From NCBI GenBank assembly GCA_037903475.1, contig JBAJFG010000370.1, positions 2,284,501-2,348,500 of the forward strand: 64,000 nucleotides of DNA. Direction: 5' to 3'. Each line of letters begins with the position of its first letter. Positions within the stretch are counted from its first letter, which is position 1. The notes under the pieces were generated by a model. The model was not told the DNA's origin. It made no database searches and saw only the letters and a list, made by a program, of their open reading frames with translations. The position numbers and the translations under genes were made by a program. Below, one piece after another: positions 20,110 to 32,512 of this stretch. This DNA comes from Ancylostoma caninum. Taxonomy: Eukaryota; Nematoda; Chromadorea; Rhabditida; Ancylostomatidae.

Positions 20110-21648
20110 TCTATTAAACAAAGCGCCGTAAGGGGGCTAGAGCGGTTAGAGATACGGGGCGGCACTCATAGACACCGCAATCTTGAGGCGCAGACTGTGG
20201 GGCGAAATGGCCGATTTCCATGGACGCAGACACGTTCGCTTCGGGACCCGAAATTACGTCACTGCTGGCTCTCCCGCATGCACGGGATGGTGATTTCATC
20301 ACCTTCGCTGGCGGTCTCGCCGCATAGGAGTGAGGGAGTGTTTACGAGCTTTCAGGCTGCACAATATACGCAGCAGGAAAACCAGCCTTCCACTGATGCG
20401 ACGCTGAGTGCACTTGCAGGAAGAGATGGACGGGTGCTATGAGGGCTGCCGCGTCTCGGAAGCTCGGGAGTGTGGACCTACGCGGTCGCCTCATCTGGTG
20501 GGTGCTATTGCCGCATCGCCTCTAAATAGGAAGGCATGACATTGTATATCCAATCAACTAAATACGGATACGGGTCCACCGATGGAGAAAGGGCCCGCCG
20601 TGATCCAGTGCTGTGGGGAACGCCATGAGGTGGTTCCAGCTATGGAGAAAAGGCCCGCTAGGGCCCAATGGAGCGGGGGACGCCAAGATACGGGTCCACC
20701 GATGGAGAAAAGGCCCGCCTGGCCCAGCGCTGTGAGGAACGCCAAGAAACGGGTCCACCGATGGAGAAAGGGCTCGCCGTGACCCAATGGTGCGTTGAAC
20801 GCCGAGACACGGGTCCACCGATGGAGAAAGGCCCCGCCGTGGCTCAGTGCTGTGGGGAACGCCATGACGTGGGTCCAGCTATGGAGAGAAGGCCCGCGAG
20901 GGCCCAATGGTGCGGGGGACACAGGATACGGGTCCACCGATGGAGAAAGGGCCGACCGTGGACCAGTGGTGTGGGGGACGCCAGGATACGGGTTCACTTT
21001 AGTGTTGAGAATGACAGGATGCGAACCCGCCCCTGGAGAACGGATCCGGCTTGCCCTAACTGTGAGGAAGGCGCCAGAATGCGGGCGCTCTGATGGAGGA
21101 AGGGCCCGCCGTGGCCCAGTAGTATGGATAACACCAGGATACGGGTCCGCCAACATAGGATTGGTCCGCTGTGACTCAGTAAAGTGGAGAATACCAGGAT
21201 ACGGTTCAGGCCTAATGTGTGAAGATGGCGCCAGAATACGGGTCCACCGATGGAGGAAAGTCCGCTGCGGCCCAGTAGTGTGGAAAACACTCAGATACGA
21301 TTTCGCTTTGTCCAATAATGTGGGGTACGGCAGGATACAGTTCCGCCGATGGAGAACGCGTCTGCGTTGGCCCGATAGTGAGGAATACGCACGAATACGC
21401 CATACGATGGGAAACGAACTTCTCATTCGCATACTCAACTCATAAGAAGGACTTCATGTTTGGGCCCATTGGAAGATTTGTTCTGCTTCTCTTATACGTA
21501 ACTTATAAGAAGGTTTTTGAATTTGAGCTCAGTTAATGATTAATTTGCTTATTTGCTGATTTTCTAAGCATTTTGCACGTGTGGAGCTTTTGCACATGCC
21601 TCAAGTGGCTGCCCCACCCCACTTTCTAGCGTCCCGAAGGGGCGCTAG
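20110..21648 (+). mobile_element. Non-autonomous Helitron inserted in the LINE
   Basis: The 5' end is A|TCTATTAAACAAAGCGCC. The 3' end is the hairpin CTAGCGTCCCGAAGGGGCGCTAG, closing with CTAG before T. The same ends occur at 55648-56655. Position is confirmed by the interrupted LINE reading frame on both sides. The first 450 bp are unique and the rest is a roughly 60-bp minisatellite. No helicase. Confidence 0.92.
20570..21440 (+). repeat. Minisatellite, 59-60-bp unit, about 14 copies
   Basis: Units carry ATACGGGTCCACCGATGGAG, then AAAGGGCCCGCCGTGGCCCA and GGGGAACGCCA, at a regular 59-60-bp step. Because the period is close to a multiple of three, long frames remain open on both strands (to 294 codons); these are not taken as genes. 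Confidence 0.9.
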
Positions 21649-22675
21649 TAAGCTCATATATTATGGCACATCTGGACGCAGTGGAGTTGGAATCATCGTC
21701 AACACTGACCGAGACTTCGCCACTGGCGTTCAACGCGTCTCCGACCGCCTCATGTCAATCAAGATCAGCGGAGGAGGCCACGTACTACGAGTTGTGTGTG
21801 CGTACTCGCCACAGTGCGGATGTACCGACGATATGAAGGAGTGTTTCTACCGCGATCTTGAAGCGCTCACACAGGAGTTTGATGAAAATGAAAGTATGAT
21901 AATCGGCGGTGACTTTAATGGTCATCTCGGGTCCTGTAGTGATGGCTTCGAGAGGTGGCATGGCGGTAGAGGCTATAGCACACGGAACGAAGAAAGGAAA
22001 ATGCTCGTCAATTATGTTGAAGCTGCGGATTTGGTTGTATTGAATACGTTCTCCAAGAAGAAAAACGAATACTTCATTACATACCGCAGTGGAGGAGTTG
22101 CGACGCAAATTGACTACATGCTAGTGCGACGCAAGGAGCTAAAGAACATCATCGACGCCAGAGTGATATCCTTAGAAGGTATCGCTTCACAACATCGTCT
22201 TCTTGTCATGGACATGCGACTACAACATCGGCGCCCTGTGGGACCACTGGATTCGCTGCAACAAATCAAATGGTGGAGAATGACTGAGCGTGAGGGAGAG
22301 TTGCAAGCTATAGTCAAGGCTGCAGTAAATGCTGCTTCTTCCGGAGACGTCAACCCGAAATGGTCGCAGTTGGAGCGAGCAATCACCGAAGGAGCAGGAA
22401 GCCATCTCGATATCATTAAACCAGGAAGACTGTTCATCGACAAGCAGACTTGGTGGTGGTCAGAGGAAGTTGAAGACATTATTAAGAGTAAGAAAGTCGC
22501 GTACAAAAAATGGCTGAAGATGAGGTCTTATGAGACTATGCGGGAATACAGAGCGAAGGGAGCCGTCTGTGCTGCAAAGGAGGCTTGTTGTAAAGATATG
22601 TATGACGAATTGGACACCGCTGATGGAGAAAAAGAAGATCTACCGTATCCCAAAAGCGAGGCAACTTGCAACTGA
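21649..22675 (+). pseudogene. LINE apurinic-type endonuclease domain (fragment)
   Basis: This is the endonuclease that would nick target DNA for LINE insertion. Visible family marks, in order, are SGVGIIVN, RVVCAYSPQCGC, the catalytic GGDFNGHLG, TQIDYMLVRR and a final SQHRLLV block with the conserved His. The N-terminal VDIACVQETK part is upstream of the Helitron at about 20040-20075, out of frame by one missing base. The linker that follows ends at a frameshift near 22640; the next frame has YRIPKARQLATEELGHV. Confidence 0.85.
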
Positions 22676-22913
22676 AGAATTGGGGCATGTCATGCAAGTC
22701 CGAGATAAAAGCGGTCGTTTGTTCGCCTTCTGGACATTCTTAACCGGTGGCGCGAACACTACGATACAACGTACAACGTAGAGTTTCCACACCCGCCAAT
22801 ACCGTCGGCAATTCCGGTGTTTGGCCCAGTTCCACTGATTCTGGAAGAAGTTGCAGGGGCAGTACCAAAGATGAGGAATGGAAGATCGCCCGGCCCAGAT
22901 AACATGCTGCGCT

Positions 22914-23769
22914 GCACGCACTAGGAAGGAATTCAGGAACGATGTACAGGCAAGACCGGCTTGAACGTTATGCGATGAAACGTAAAGAAAACATAGTACC
23001 TCGAATTCGGAGAACAAACACGGTACGATAGCCATCGATGATGAGGAACTTCCGAAGGCCTCCATGTTTAAAGGCAGCACCCACGATAACCTTCATGTCT
23101 AGAATTTTGAATGTTTTGGAGTCTGGACGATAGTCCCAGTAATTCTACGCAGTTGCACTGCCGAAGGTATCGGCGTTCCCCAAGATTTAACAAGTTAGAC
23201 TTGGTATCCGGGTATCCGCGGGGTGAGATGTGGCGCGATCCGAATCAGCTGATTTCTGTCGCAGTCACTCAGTTTTCCTAAGATAACGTTTGCTTTCCAT
23301 GCTCATTTCCAGAAGTTTTACATTGTGATGATCTGATTCGCCCATCTACGCTCTTTCAATTGTTGTTAGACCGTACGATCGCTTTTTCTCAGAACTTTCA
23401 AATTTTCAATTGTGATATAAGTTTCTGTTCATTAGCTCTTTACACTTAATCATAAGTTTTGTTTCTTCTCTTAAGGCATGTCTCTGTGGTGAACATTCTA
23501 TTTCCCTTTTGTTTGTGCTTTTTCTCCTCCAAGAAAGCTGGAAAATTAGTCAATTATCTAGTTGCGCCAAGAAATTCGTTGACAACAAAGGCAGCGTCAT
23601 CGACTCCCTTGATCTACTCCACCAGCGTAACTCGGCCGAATTGCTATAATGCAGCAAATCGGTAGAGTCCAAAAACCATTTTAACATGAGTTCTGACAAA
23701 ATTGACCCCATTATTCATGCTCCACATAGTCAGAAACCCAAGATCGCTCTAAAACCTGAGTGACAAAGT
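22914..23769. other. No gene recognised; replaces the LINE RT core
   Basis: This stretch lies between the 5' and 3' LINE parts and has no similarity that I can see to the missing RT region. It could be unrelated DNA joined by deletion or insertion. Confidence 0.45.
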
Positions 23770-24310
23770 TTTTCGTGGGTGCTGCCTTGCTGAATGTAGA
23801 GCGAACGCTGCGTGGAACAAGTGGAGGCAGATAACGGGTGTGATGTGCGATAGGATGGTCCCGTTGAAGCTGAAGTCAGAGATTCATCGCACAGTAGTCC
23901 GGTCTGTTGCGTTGTATGGAGCGGAATGCTGGCCGACCACCTTGAAACACGTGCAGACCCTCCACGCAATGGAAATGAGAATGCTTCGTTGGACTCACGG
24001 GATCACACGTCTTGACAGAATGCGAAACAAAGACGTACGCTCACTAGTACTCACTACGGCAAAGATGCGAGAGGCTCGGCTACGTTGCTACTGTCACATA
24101 CTGAGAAGTGACGACAGCTCAGTCGCCAAATCAGCAATGAGCATCACCATGGAAGGGCGTAGACCGAGAGGAAGACCAAAGACTAGAAGGCTGGACAGGA
24201 TTGAAGATGATATGCGGTTCCTCAAGCTTAGTGTGGATGATGTGTACGACTAAAGGAAATGGCGCAATCGCACGAGAAACGCCGACCATAGACGCTGGGA
24301 AACAGATTAT
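23770..24310 (+). pseudogene. LINE 3' end (C-terminal part of the RT polyprotein)
   Basis: Downstream part of an RTE-type polyprotein: KWRQITGVMCDR, SVALYGAECWP, MEMRMLRWTHGITRLDR, then a basic GRRPRGRPKTRRLD segment and TGA at 24251-24253. The 3' tail that follows (AAATGGCGCAATCGCACGAG) is repeated at 45145-45165. Same orientation and family as the 5' part at 19850-22913, so it may be one gutted copy, or two. Confidence 0.85.
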
Positions 24311-24359
24311 GAAGAAGATAGGAATATTTGCTCATCCGAATAGTATGCATATTTTTTTT

Positions 24360-24665
24360 CTTTCGAATAGTATGCAACATTCCCTGGTTGCTTCTGAAAT
24401 AACGCCGAAATGTTCCTCCAAATTTGGACAATTTTTGAATTTGGAGGATTTTCCAGGATTCATTGGTGTGCTTTTCCGGGTGCTGCTGCACCCAGGTACC
24501 AATCGCTGCGGAATCGTGAGCTGAACACAATGGCATCCTCGCATCCGGAAAAGAACTGATGAATCTTGAAAAACGCATTCCAAATTCGAAAGTTCTTCAA
24601 TTTTGGCGAAACATTTTGGCGTTGGTTTAGAAGCAATCAGGGAATGTTGCATACTATTTGAAAGA
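24360..24665. mobile_element. Fold-back MITE
   Basis: The left arm CTTTCGAATAGTATGCAACA is matched inverted at the right end (…TGCATACTATTTGAAAG), with arms about 60 bp long. It follows directly on the LINE 3' tail. The duplication could not be fixed because a second partial copy of the tip sits just upstream (24328-24350). Confidence 0.6.
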
Positions 24666-25503
24666 GCAAATCTTCTTATAATTTCTATGAACCTTGCATC
24701 TGAGAAAGGTTCAATATTGTGCCCGTCATGGGCGGCAGCGCAGACCCTGTGCGCGTCCGAATTTTTTTGCGACATTTGGCACGCAATTCTGGGATTGTTA
24801 CGCAATCTAAGATGTACACACTTACCTTTGAAGTCGCTAAATTGTGCTCAATCGTTCGCACATAATGCTTCTGATTCCAAAAAAAAACACGTTATAAATT
24901 CAGAAAAAATTCATTTTTGTCGAGTCGTTTCTCATTCATGTTTTCATTTCTTCTCGAACCTCCGAACACATTTCAGTAATGCTGTCACTTTATCACCACC
25001 AATTAACCGTGCTTTCTCGAGACTTCTGCAGTTTTCCGAAAATAATTTTGAAATTGTAAAAAAAAAGAATATGAATGCTCAGAACGACTTTTTTATTCAG
25101 GCTTCTATCTCTGCTGCCAACAATAAATGTTTTCCAGTAGTATTTCTGTTCCCCCTTCCCCGGTCGATGCCTGACGCCGATTAATCTTCACTCAGCCACC
25201 TATGATTATTCTCACCAACCTTCACACATCACAACTATTCCACCAGTGGAGGTCTTCATGTGATCCGCGATTTCCATAGCACATGGCGCGTAGAAGATTA
25301 GAACCAAAATTACTCCTATTTTCGAACCCCTAAATCTTGTAGCGCATGATTTTGATCTGATTGTGAGATAATTGCGAGACGAAGTGAGGTTGTTAATCAG
25401 GCTTTGCATCGAATGATATGCCAAAGGATTCACCATAAAAGTTCATATAGGTCGATCACGATCGTGGAGATTTTGCACGAGAGTTGCCTACCGTTTTCCC
25501 TAG
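24666..25503. other. No gene recognised
   Basis: AT-rich; one open frame on the plus strand shows no family resemblance or splice support. Confidence 0.4.
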
Positions 25504-26538
25504 GTTGGCTGCCAAGAAAATTGTTCCAACAGGCTGGATCGAATTACCGTCTCGAGGTATGTATATACTCAATTCTTGTAATTAAATGCATTTGTTATAC
25601 ATAGATATCAGTTGGAAGGAAAAGGTGTGGTTTTTTTTGCGTCATTGACGACCGAGAGATTAGGGGGATTGTTAGATTAGTCCGATTAGACGTATCAGAG
25701 AGTAAAATAGTGATGTGTACCTTATAATTCGCGTTTGAAGTCGGTTTCTGAGATTTTCGATCTCGTGGATAATCCAATACTTTTTTTAGATAATTCATGC
25801 TCCCAACGGCATGATTCTGCTAAAGTTGCCTCATGTCCTTCATCTGGATCAGCCAACATGTTTGAATTCTTGGTGAATACTGCGTAGTCTGTAAGACTGA
25901 AAACTCACGCCTCTCATTATTGCTCATGTTTTTAGGGTCAACATTCTGACTTTTTTACCCAACAAGACAGGTTATCTCCTTCGGCGGCTAGGTTCATCGG
26001 TCATTTGCTCGCCCTCATGCCGAGGTTATGTGCTGTGGAAATGGATCTAAAGCACATTGTTCGTGAATCACTACAGTTTGCCAGCGGTTTCGGAAATAAT
26101 TTTTTAAGGTTAATCAGGTGAAGAATGGAATCATCACTGAGGAACAAGTTGCTCGCTACATGTCTCAAAATGAAAAGGTATTATCTTTTATACTAACACT
26201 TTCGATATACTAGCACTTTCGACATTAATTAGGTTGAGGAGAATGTAATGGAAGAAATTTTTCGAAACTTTCGTATTCCTTGTTGCTGATGATTCGATCA
26301 GGCATTGCCTACTGACATAGTAGGAGATTCCCGAAAGTATTACCCTGTGGCTACAGAAGGGCCGGGAAGCGCTTGTTGCTGGGAGGCGGCCTTTACTTGT
26401 GACTGCCAACTGCTACGAGACCCTAGTTGACCAACAGCTGTCAGCAAGAAGGCTACGTCTGCCTCACAATGAGCTGAAAACTGTCCACCAGAACATGAAT
26501 GTCGATATGACTTACATGGTTACTAACCTGTTCTAGCC
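25504..26538 (+). pseudogene. Decayed or poorly resolved multi-exon host gene
   Basis: Several pieces look like true exons. 25504-25556 (WLPRKLFQQAGSNYRLE) has acceptor TTTTCCCTAG and donor GTATGT. It joins in phase to 25936 onward (GQHSDFFTQQDRLSPSAARF and about 30 more residues). 26118-26177 (VKNGIITEEQVARYMSQNEK) joins in phase to about 26233 (VEENVMEEIFRNF). 26323-26538 (LWLQKGREALVAGRRPLLV...) ends in TAG. The joins around 26087-26117 and before 26323 do not keep frame with acceptable introns, so the gene is either broken or misread here. Protein family not recognised. Confidence 0.35.
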
Positions 26539-26884
26539 TCTAGCTGGTGTTTTTCAGCTAAACAGGCGTATTGCGATACTTTGGAACATAAATGTCATCA
26601 CTGTGAGGTCACCATAATAAATATCTTCCTGGCGTTCATTGTTCTCTATTATCATCAGGCAAGGATCAATGGTTACGGAAGTTATCTCATCAGTCACCTT
26701 TTTCGTGCTGTTTCATACAAACTGCGCACACTGTTCCACGCACGTAGTATTAGTAGTGATTCAGTGCTTGTCCAAAAGGTGAACCCTAAGGCTTGATTTT
26801 GTCCTACAATTTATCCAAGGTAACCAGAGAACCGCATGACAAACAAAGAGCAGTGCTTTGATCAATCCAGTGATGCTTTAAAGG

Positions 26885-27316
26885 CAGTAAGAGCCGAAAT
26901 CCTCGACTCGGAGCTGAGGTACGGTTTGTGAAGTACAGACTCAGCACATCACAAATGTGAAACGAACACAAACAATGATGGCTTACCTGCAGAGAAAATG
27001 GAAACATCGTCGCGAACACGCCTGGCCGAGTGACGGTACGAGTTTTCCTGGGCGCCAAAGCCATTCGCGGCGCGCTGTTTGGGGCAAAGGTAGTACGAAA
27101 TGCGTTCAATTCGCAGGGTTTCGTGGTGGGACGCGCACACCCGACATCGAAGCACTCGTCCGCGCGCGAACACGGTTAGGCGTGTTCGCGACGACAGTTC
27201 CAGTTTCTCTACAAGTAAGCCATCATTGTCTGTGTTCGTTTCACATTTATGATGTGGTGAGTCTGTACTTCACCACCCGCATCTCAGCTCGGAGTCGAGG
27301 ATTTCGGCTCTTGCTG
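26885..27316. mobile_element. Fold-back MITE, 432 bp
   Basis: Arms of more than 100 bp start CAGTAAGAGCCGAAATCCTC and end with the complement. Inside them, words such as GTGAAACGAACACAAACAAT recur inverted. No clean target duplication was visible. Chance frames run on both strands. Confidence 0.75.
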
Positions 27317-30300
27317 GATTTAACCGTTTTCGGGATGGGCTGATTTGCACCACAAAGCAAGGCCCGTCTCTACCTAGGCCGAGTTGCTCGTCCACGTTAA
27401 TTATGGTCCGAGCGCCTAATTGACAGTCACAAGCATAGGTACGATAGTAGTGAGCCAGGGATCAGAAAAGCGAAGGTTGTCTGGGTCAAAAAAGTGAAGG
27501 TTGTTCACCAATCATTTCGATGAAGTTGAGGAAAGTAAAAAGAGTGAAGTTTACGGAGTACAAGATAGTGAGGCCCCTTTTAAGATGGTTCGCACCGGAA
27601 CAGCTCCAGTAATACTCAAAAAGGGAAAAAAGATCACATGTTCGGAGGCGGAATGTTAAATATGCTCACAATCTCTACATTCTCAATTCAACATGTCAGA
27701 CGGCTGACACGTCAGGGATTTGCACTGGCGCCCTGATTTCGTGCAGGGACCCACGCTTATCTCAACATTGATAGCGTCTCCACCTGATTTTCGCTAAATA
27801 TTTCGGTAATAGCATAAAACTGTATGCTGCGCCGTTGTCAGTAATCTTCTTCATGACATCATCCACAAAATGACATCAAGGCCGACGATTTTTACCAAGG
27901 ATCCACTAAGAAATCAACTTTTTAAAATGTGGACGGGGGATTTGCGTCCTTTAAAAATTCTCTGCAATTTTCAGAAAACGGTGAGTTGCGCGGCTACCTA
28001 TCAAATTGACGGCATCCTTGTGCATACAGCTGTCATAAAAGCAAGTGCCTTTGTCTGAAACTGGCCCAGAAAACAAGCCATTTTTGAAAACGCTTTTTTG
28101 CTGAATATCTCTTTCATTTCGAAAAATCGGGTGTTGCGCAGTTACCAGCTGCCGAGCCTGTGAGATTCCGAGTAGAATGGTGTATAATACTTGCACTTCC
28201 TTCGATGCTGGGCTGAAAAAGCACGCCTGAGACAAACGCCCCGTGTAGCTGAGGGGAGTTGGCGAGACAGCACGCAATATGAGAGGACGCGAGGGTGAGA
28301 CGGACGAGGCATCTGTCTCACCCTGGATTCTCCGTCGGAAGTGAATGAAACTACGGGGAATTATATGTCATTCTGCTCAGAATTTAATTCTGAGTTCAGG
28401 TGACAACTGTGCAACTTTCAGTTCTCCCAAATGAAGAAGCATATCGTGGTTTTTACGTTTTAGGAGATTTCTCTGTTATTATTAGCTGCATCTCTGTGGC
28501 TCCACTAGCATCTAGTTAAGGTCGCATTGTTGTTCCGCCTGACAACTGTGCAACACTAACTTTTTTTGAGCTGAAGATGATATTCCAGGCCAAAGCTCAG
28601 ATTTCAGACAATCTCATGCCTATATTCTCAACAGTTTTTCTCAACCCGCGTTCGCCGACGATTCCTGAGCTTCATGTTTCCTGACGCTGCTTTTGCCTAG
28701 AATTTAATCCACAACTGCGCGTTCCATGTATATCTTCCTTTCCTGAACAAAAAGTGCGACTTTCTGCACCCTTTTACGATACACGGCGCAGCACCGAATC
28801 CAGCCTATCCTCATCGCCTTAGATGAAGGTTCCCCCAATGGCTCTACCATAAGTGATGGTGGGTTTATATGCGTCTCAGGTTATCGTACCTATGGTCACA
28901 AGTAGAGGCATACATCCCTTGTTGCTGCAGTTACGCCTCCATTTCTGAAAAGGTGGTCTTGCCCTAACCTCTAATATGAGCTGCTCTACAAAGCCTTGGC
29001 AAGCACCGGGATAAGTAACAGCAGCAGTGCAATAAAGGAGGGAGTAGCGAAATATTTCACAGTACGTGACTGCTCCACTTACTTCGAATCTCGAGATATG
29101 GGCCTTCATGAGGAGCCACACCTAGGACGCTCTGTCGTCACAACACGAAGTGGTTGCTGTGATTCGAGTGGCCCCCACAAAGCAAGACAGACACGGCTAC
29201 CGTATGGGTTGGCCAGGTCTGAAAACTGAGGGGAACCATTGGAAAAAAAACCTGTTCCACGCCACTTTCTTTACATGCCAATTTTCCCACGTTTTCTTAC
29301 CCCAAAATAGCGGGACTTTCCTCCACTCTGGTAACCCACTATTTTTATTCTCCTGCCTTGTCACTCTCTATCACTATCTCACCCTGTCTCGGTTTCTTCT
29401 TGGGCGAAGAAGAGCCCGTTGATTTTAACCATTTTCGAACTGGGATCCCTCCGTATGACCAGCCTGCGCAATTGTGAGAAGAGAGAGACAGGGTTCTACC
29501 CATGCGTTGGAGTAATGTTATAGATTTCAAAGGTGTATACTCAATTCACTGAGAAAAACCCTCTCAAAAGTTAGAGACCAAAATCGGACTTGGATGCCAT
29601 TTCTTCCATTTTTTCCATTCCATCTCCTCAACCCAATATTAGTTTGTCGGCAAGTGATTAGAATGACATCACTTTCCGTATCCGACCCCCGCCTTCGTTC
29701 CCACTCAGCAGAAATATGTATCACCCGCTCACCTTCAATTTCGCAAATTGTAGGTTGAATACGATCGCCTCGTGCTTGGTCTCGCTGCATTAAGAGTAGA
29801 AGTTGCAAGTCTTTTGAAGAGGATGCAGTCCAGCACAAGAATAGCAGATGCTAGCAACGACAGGGTTGCTCTTCAAGATCCTCCTATCTACGAATTTTCC
29901 TTCTCTCTGTGATTCTGTCACTATGTGGTATTTTCGAACTCAGGGTATTCCTTAACGTACAATTCACTTCATTTATATCCCCACATGAACGATTTTCTGT
30001 CTTTATTCGAAGAGTAGCTCAACATGAGAATCTCAAATAAATTTTCTGATATAAGTTGTTGGAAGGAACGAAAAAGATCCTGTGCTTTCCTGGAAATACA
30101 TAATCTTACCAGGTCTCGTCATAGCAATACTTGTACTTTATTTGGTCTCATCAAAGTAATACTTGTATTTATCAAGCCATGCAAGGATACTACGATAATA
30201 ACTGAATGAAATAAGTTAATGTCATGTGCTTCATCAATTGGCTCGGATAAACATGATGAATGAAAAAGCGCTGCCATTATTGTTCACGTGAAGTATAGCA

Positions 30301-31831
30301 CTAGTGTCGCTGTCGCCAGCGAAGTCGATCCGATACTAATCGATTTTGGTATCCCATCTGGCGTTGCTGCTGCTTGCCTTCACTTCACTTCCATACCCAT
30401 ATTTCTCACTTTTCGTAGCAAGTATGATGATAATTTTTCCCTCTCTTTCACTTTGCTCATCTCTCCCGTCTGTTCGCACATCGCTTGACCTCCCTTTTCT
30501 CAGCGGACAATCGCGGGCAATGTCTTCATACTTCGAGCAGTTATGTCTTGAATTCTGGGGCAGCTCATTCAGTGGATACAGGATACAAAACATGTACCGG
30601 CGGAGCTGCTCGCCAGAACCCCCGAACAGCACATACCAGATGTGTGCCTTGCCGATGTTGGTAGCTTAGAGGCTCGCGTTGGGGTGCTATTGTTCGCCAG
30701 CCAAAGAACGCGTTTGAACAGCTGCCGTGGAGGCCCTTGCTACCAACCTATACCAATATGACACTTGTGACATAACCAGATCCCGTATACTATGGACAAC
30801 CGACAGCAAAGACACATGTTGCATTATTATGACATTATTGCAGATGCCACCTCATGTGCCGGCGCTGATAATACACATGTGTAAGACAGTAAGTGTGCTG
30901 GATATTATGGCCACTACATTCGTGGCATCTGTCTGTACTTCTTGCTAGACAACAGAACATTAACACTGCCCATATTCATAGCCCACTACGAATATATACA
31001 CAAATTCAATACAAAGACTAAGGGGGGGGGGGAACAGAACCGACCCGTCACTACGGTTAGATGGCAGAACACAAACTCCCCGACGTATGAGCCGTGCTCC
31101 GCAGGAGCAGCGTGTGCTCCACACTTCATCGCGCAAAGTTTTACGGGGAAGGGTTGCTGGCCAGTCGCCCAACTCTCCTTTCTCATCCGGGCTTGGGACC
31201 GGCAATGGCGGAGTCCTTCCCTGTACAGGGTGCGCGAAAACTATTTACTGCGTATAAAATACGGTGCTGCACCGCCCGCAATGAGAATGTAACCACAACC
31301 TTGAGAAATGTAAGAAGAAATTTCACAAGCTTTCGTCAGCAGTGTTCAATATGGCAGCTTTTGGCTTGGTAGCCCTGATGGAAACTGTGTGAGAATTTGA
31401 TCCCGGTGCGTCGCAAGTACCGATCAGAATGTTCGTCTCAGGCTCTGAGCAAAGCTGTTCTCAATAAGTTGGCCCAGCTCCTGGAAGATGAGCAGGGCTT
31501 GCTCCACAATTCGCTCCACGGAGGACAGTCCACGCCATAAATTTCACGCCAATTTGGAGTCCACAACATCCCAGCTATGTGCTATGCAATAAGTTCCGAA
31601 TTTATTGTCACCACTAACTATACTTTCCCTTATATTGGCGGCCGCAAAAAGAGGAGATTTGCAACGTTTCTAGCCTTTGATCCTCAACTACATGCTCATT
31701 ATTTTCTTACAGAAAAACCGCTGATTTAGAGCTCCATGCTTGTTTCTCTGTCTTCACGCTTGGATTTGCCTCACAGAAATAGCCTAATAATGATCATCAT
31801 ACTCACATGAGCTATTTTGTCAAGAGTATCA
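27317..31831. other. 4.5 kb with no recognised gene or element
   Basis: No family motif, convincing exon chain or inverted-repeat element was seen on either strand. Small features include a G-run at 31021-31032 and scattered frames under 120 codons. A host gene with short exons could be missed by eye. Confidence 0.4.
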
Positions 31832-32512
31832 TATGGTCTGTTAGCTCACAGATGGCATCTACAGTCTATCCGAACCGAGTCCCCTCAGTAGGCGGGAAAT
31901 CTCGTGGCGGCGCGACGGCGGCGCGGCCGTCTTGGCAGCGTACGTGAATTGCTCAGCGGTTGACATCAACGCCGCCACGCTCAATCGACAAAAAAGTGGG
32001 TTTTCTTTGTTTTTATCCATTATTGTAGTTCCTTTTTTGAACACCAACATATATCAGGCAGTTGCTTATCTGAAACTGTTTTGCGCGTTTATTTTTCTAT
32101 TCCGATGTTTTTCGTTTTTTTTTCTTTGGCCATAGTAGAAACTACAAAAAACACATTCGAATGAAAAAGAAACGTTCAAAACGGTCTCAGACAAGCAGCA
32201 GCCTGATATGTGATGATATATTCAAAAAAGAAACTACAACAGTGGAGAAAAACAAAGGAAAACCCACCTTTTTGGCGATTGAGCGTGGCGACGTTGATCT
32301 CAACAGCTGGTCAATTTGATGTACGCTGTCAAGACAGCCACGCCGCTGTCGCGCCGCCACGAGATTTCCCGCCGGCTGAGGAGACTCGTCGATTCGGATA
32401 GACTGTAGGTCGACCTTTTCTGCAACTACGACTTTGCCCGCAGAATGCATCTGGAGGGATATTTCAGCGGATGGCAGTAGGGAAACTTCAGAATGGAAGG
32501 AATGATACCACA
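31832..32512 (-). mobile_element. MITE family A, copy 3 (minus), split by another MITE
   Basis: Bases 31832-31861 and 32406-32512 together match the reverse complement of 341-577 (TATGGTCTGTTAGCTCACAG, then CGACTTTGCCCGCAGAATGC and GGAAGGAATGATACCACAT). The interruption is the 544-bp fold-back MITE. The distal end of copy A is missing; at 32515 a sequence CAGTGGCGAACAGAAG begins, possibly a Tc1-like tip. Confidence 0.65.
31862..32405. mobile_element. Long-armed fold-back MITE, 544 bp, TA-flanked
   Basis: Tips CAGTCTATCCGAA match inverted at the right border, with TA at 31860-31861 and 32406-32407. Arms of about 150-200 bp include GGCGGGAAATCTCGTGGCGG and GTTGACATCAACGCCGCCAC in inverted copies. 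It is inserted in MITE A copy 3. Confidence 0.8.

Larger units (their letters stand above)
19850..22913 (+). mobile_element. RTE-type LINE, 5' portion, split by a Helitron
   Basis: The 5' leader and start of the endonuclease lie at about 19850-20109, and the same protein resumes at 21649. The Helitron at 20110-21648 sits exactly between: deleting it rejoins a GxxY-K-L-xYYG stretch typical of these proteins. Coding continues through the endonuclease and linker into the first RT segment (ending PGPDNM at about 22913), with frameshifts at about 20080, 22640 and 22745. The RT catalytic core is absent. A 3' fragment of the same family lies at 23770-24310. Confidence 0.85.

Noticed and set aside
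20554..21438. 294-codon minus-strand open frame, and a 216-codon plus-strand frame at 20795-21445
   Set aside because: Both run through the 59-60-bp minisatellite and repeat with its period. They are products of the array's length being close to a multiple of three.
26957..27343. 128-codon plus-strand frame
   Set aside because: It reads through both arms of a fold-back MITE, so the same peptide appears in inverted form on the other strand.
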